From positions 3,067,001 through 3,131,000 of the forward strand of contig NC_089446.1 of the NCBI RefSeq assembly GCF_026210795.1: 64,000 nucleotides of DNA, read 5' to 3'. A program made the position numbers and the translations under genes. Shown here piece after piece: positions 62,670 through 64,000 of this stretch; position 1 is the stretch's first letter, and each line of letters starts with the position of its first letter. This DNA comes from Rhizophagus irregularis (lineage: Eukaryota > Glomeromycota > Glomeromycetes > Glomerales > Glomeraceae). Below the pieces are notes generated by a model, which was given only the letters and a program-made list of their open reading frames with translations, had not been told where the DNA came from and did no database searches.

Positions 62670-63231
62670 TTTAATTTTTTTTTTTTTAATGTGTAGTTCT
62701 GTTTGGATATTATATTTTAATGTAAATAATTTGAAAAATTATAGAGTTTCTCAATAAATGTAATATTTTCATAAATTTTAACACCTAAAAATTTCTATTT
62801 TCGAAGTATTTATTGGTTTAATAAAGCTAGCTAATATCGCTATTTAATTAAAGAAAAAAAAGAATAAAAAAGAATTTGTTTTAAGATTTTATACTTGTCT
62901 GAACGATACTTTTTGATAACATGAAGGTAACTATCAACGGATGATATGCATCATTACATTAGTCCTATAGCTCATCAAATAAATCAGTTTGATTTAATTA
63001 ATATTAATTAAAAAATTAATTTATTATACTAAATAAAGTTTTGATTTTGGATATTAATTTTCCTCTCTCGCACAATATAATTCTGATAATACCAGAAATT
63101 GATGATCACACACGTTGGTTCCTTTTAGCATGTAAATAAAGTTAGTGAGATAAGTTAGAGTTCTCAGGAAATCAACACATTGATATAATAAGTTAATTTA
63201 TGGATAGCTGTAAAGTTCCATATCAACACTG
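62670..63231. other. Spacer between convergent SLX9 and HRD3
   Basis: Tail-to-tail 3' sequences; AT-rich with no further feature seen. Confidence 0.4.
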
Positions 63232-64000
63232 TCACCATGCACGAGCACCATCAGCACCACCAGCACCAGCACCGCCGCCACCACCGCCACCTCCCCCTCC
63301 TCCTGCACGATTGTTTTCTGCTTGATTCCATCTCAATTGTCTTAAATACACCAACCAGCCAACTAAAAGACACATTACTAATATCATTAAATTCTCCATT
63401 AAATCTTCACTCTCATATTCTTCCTCATCATATTCTTCATCTGTAATGTCCGAAGATTCGGAAAATTCATCAACGCCTTTTTTACGGGCATTATAACTTT
63501 TAATTAATTGTTCATCTGGACCCACTGCATCCCACCCTTCTCGCTCATTAGTTTCTTTAGTCGTTACTGACCCATCACTTTCTTCCCTTTCACTATTAAA
63601 AATTGGATCATACCATAACCGTTTGGATGATTCATCTGAATCATCCGCTGAAGTTCCATATCCGGTAATGTAATTCCAAAAACTTTTTGTATATAATTTA
63701 ATTAAAGACAATGTTACTGGTAGATACGCGTCAGGATTGGTTGAAAGGGACTGATCATACCATCTTTTCGCGAGATGAAAATCCTATATGAAAATAAATA
63801 TTATAGATTAATGTATTAAAAATGAAAAATAAAAGTACGATACAAACTTTAGCTACTCCTATTCCATTTTCATGCATCCAACCAAGATTCCACATAGCCA
63901 TCGCACTTAATTCAACTTCTGCAGCTACCTGATAACAAGCAGCAGCCTTTTCATAATTAACTTCAGTACCAAATCCTTTAAAATAATAGTCTCCCATTTT
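63232..64000 (-). CDS. HRD3: HRD3/SEL1L, ER-associated degradation subunit (C-terminal part)
   Basis: HRD3/SEL1L is the ER-membrane partner of the Hrd1 ubiquitin ligase and receives misfolded proteins in the lumen. The gene enters from the right edge, so the N-terminal part is missing. Exon 64000-63848 holds SEL1-type repeat sequence (MGDYYFKGFGTEVNYEKAAA, then AMAMWNLGWMHENGIGVAK). After a 64-nt intron, exon 63783-63232 begins DFHLAKRWYDQSLSTNPDAY and LPVTLSLIKLYTKSFWNYIT, the characteristic last SEL1 repeat region. A long acidic linker, one membrane segment (LMILVMCLLVGWLVYL) and a short Gly-rich tail with Gly11 follow, ending at TGA 63234-63232. The order of lumenal SEL1 repeats, one TM and a short tail fits a type I membrane protein. 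Confidence 0.85.

Overview
This is an AT-rich eukaryotic window with short GT/AG introns of about 60-100 nt, long gene-free A+T stretches, many decayed transposons and a crinkler-type effector relic. Gene families and style point to an arbuscular mycorrhizal fungus of the Rhizophagus irregularis kind. This is inference from family resemblance; no search was run.

Layout. 0-1.7 kb: an intron-rich minus-strand gene of unknown function. 3-7.6 kb: decayed repeat-type genes, namely a Cys-rich/acidic family, a DDE transposase tail, and a zinc-binding plus coiled-coil family. 7.8-9.9 kb: a non-autonomous hAT-like element with an 8-bp target duplication (TSD). 10.4-11.3 kb: a crinkler pseudogene. 11.66-26.27 kb: the main structure, a nest of transposons. 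A PIF/Harbinger element carries a transposase and a SANT-like partner gene. It holds a 639-bp MITE. Its SANT gene is split by an 11.3-kb element with an unusual DDE-like, C2H2-bearing transposase gene. That gene is split by a hairpin-forming MITE, which is itself split by an 8.15-kb endonuclease-RT-RNase H LINE. Junctions of the three inner insertions show target duplications, and reading frames on either side rejoin.

26.3-35.5 kb and 39.9-53.6 kb are largely gene-free, with foldback elements, micro- and minisatellites. Between them lies an eight-exon STE20-like protein kinase gene (39896 to 35474) whose exon phases all close.

53.6-64 kb is the housekeeping part: ribosomal protein L11/uL5, a pyrimidine 5'-nucleotidase with two frame-breaking indels, two tandem secreted Cys-rich genes (both damaged), the ribosome-biogenesis factor SLX9, and the C-terminal part of the ERAD subunit HRD3/SEL1L, which runs off the right edge. 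RPL11 and SLX9 both place the ATG alone in a 3-nt coding exon. Exon coordinates were derived by hand from splice signals and frame.
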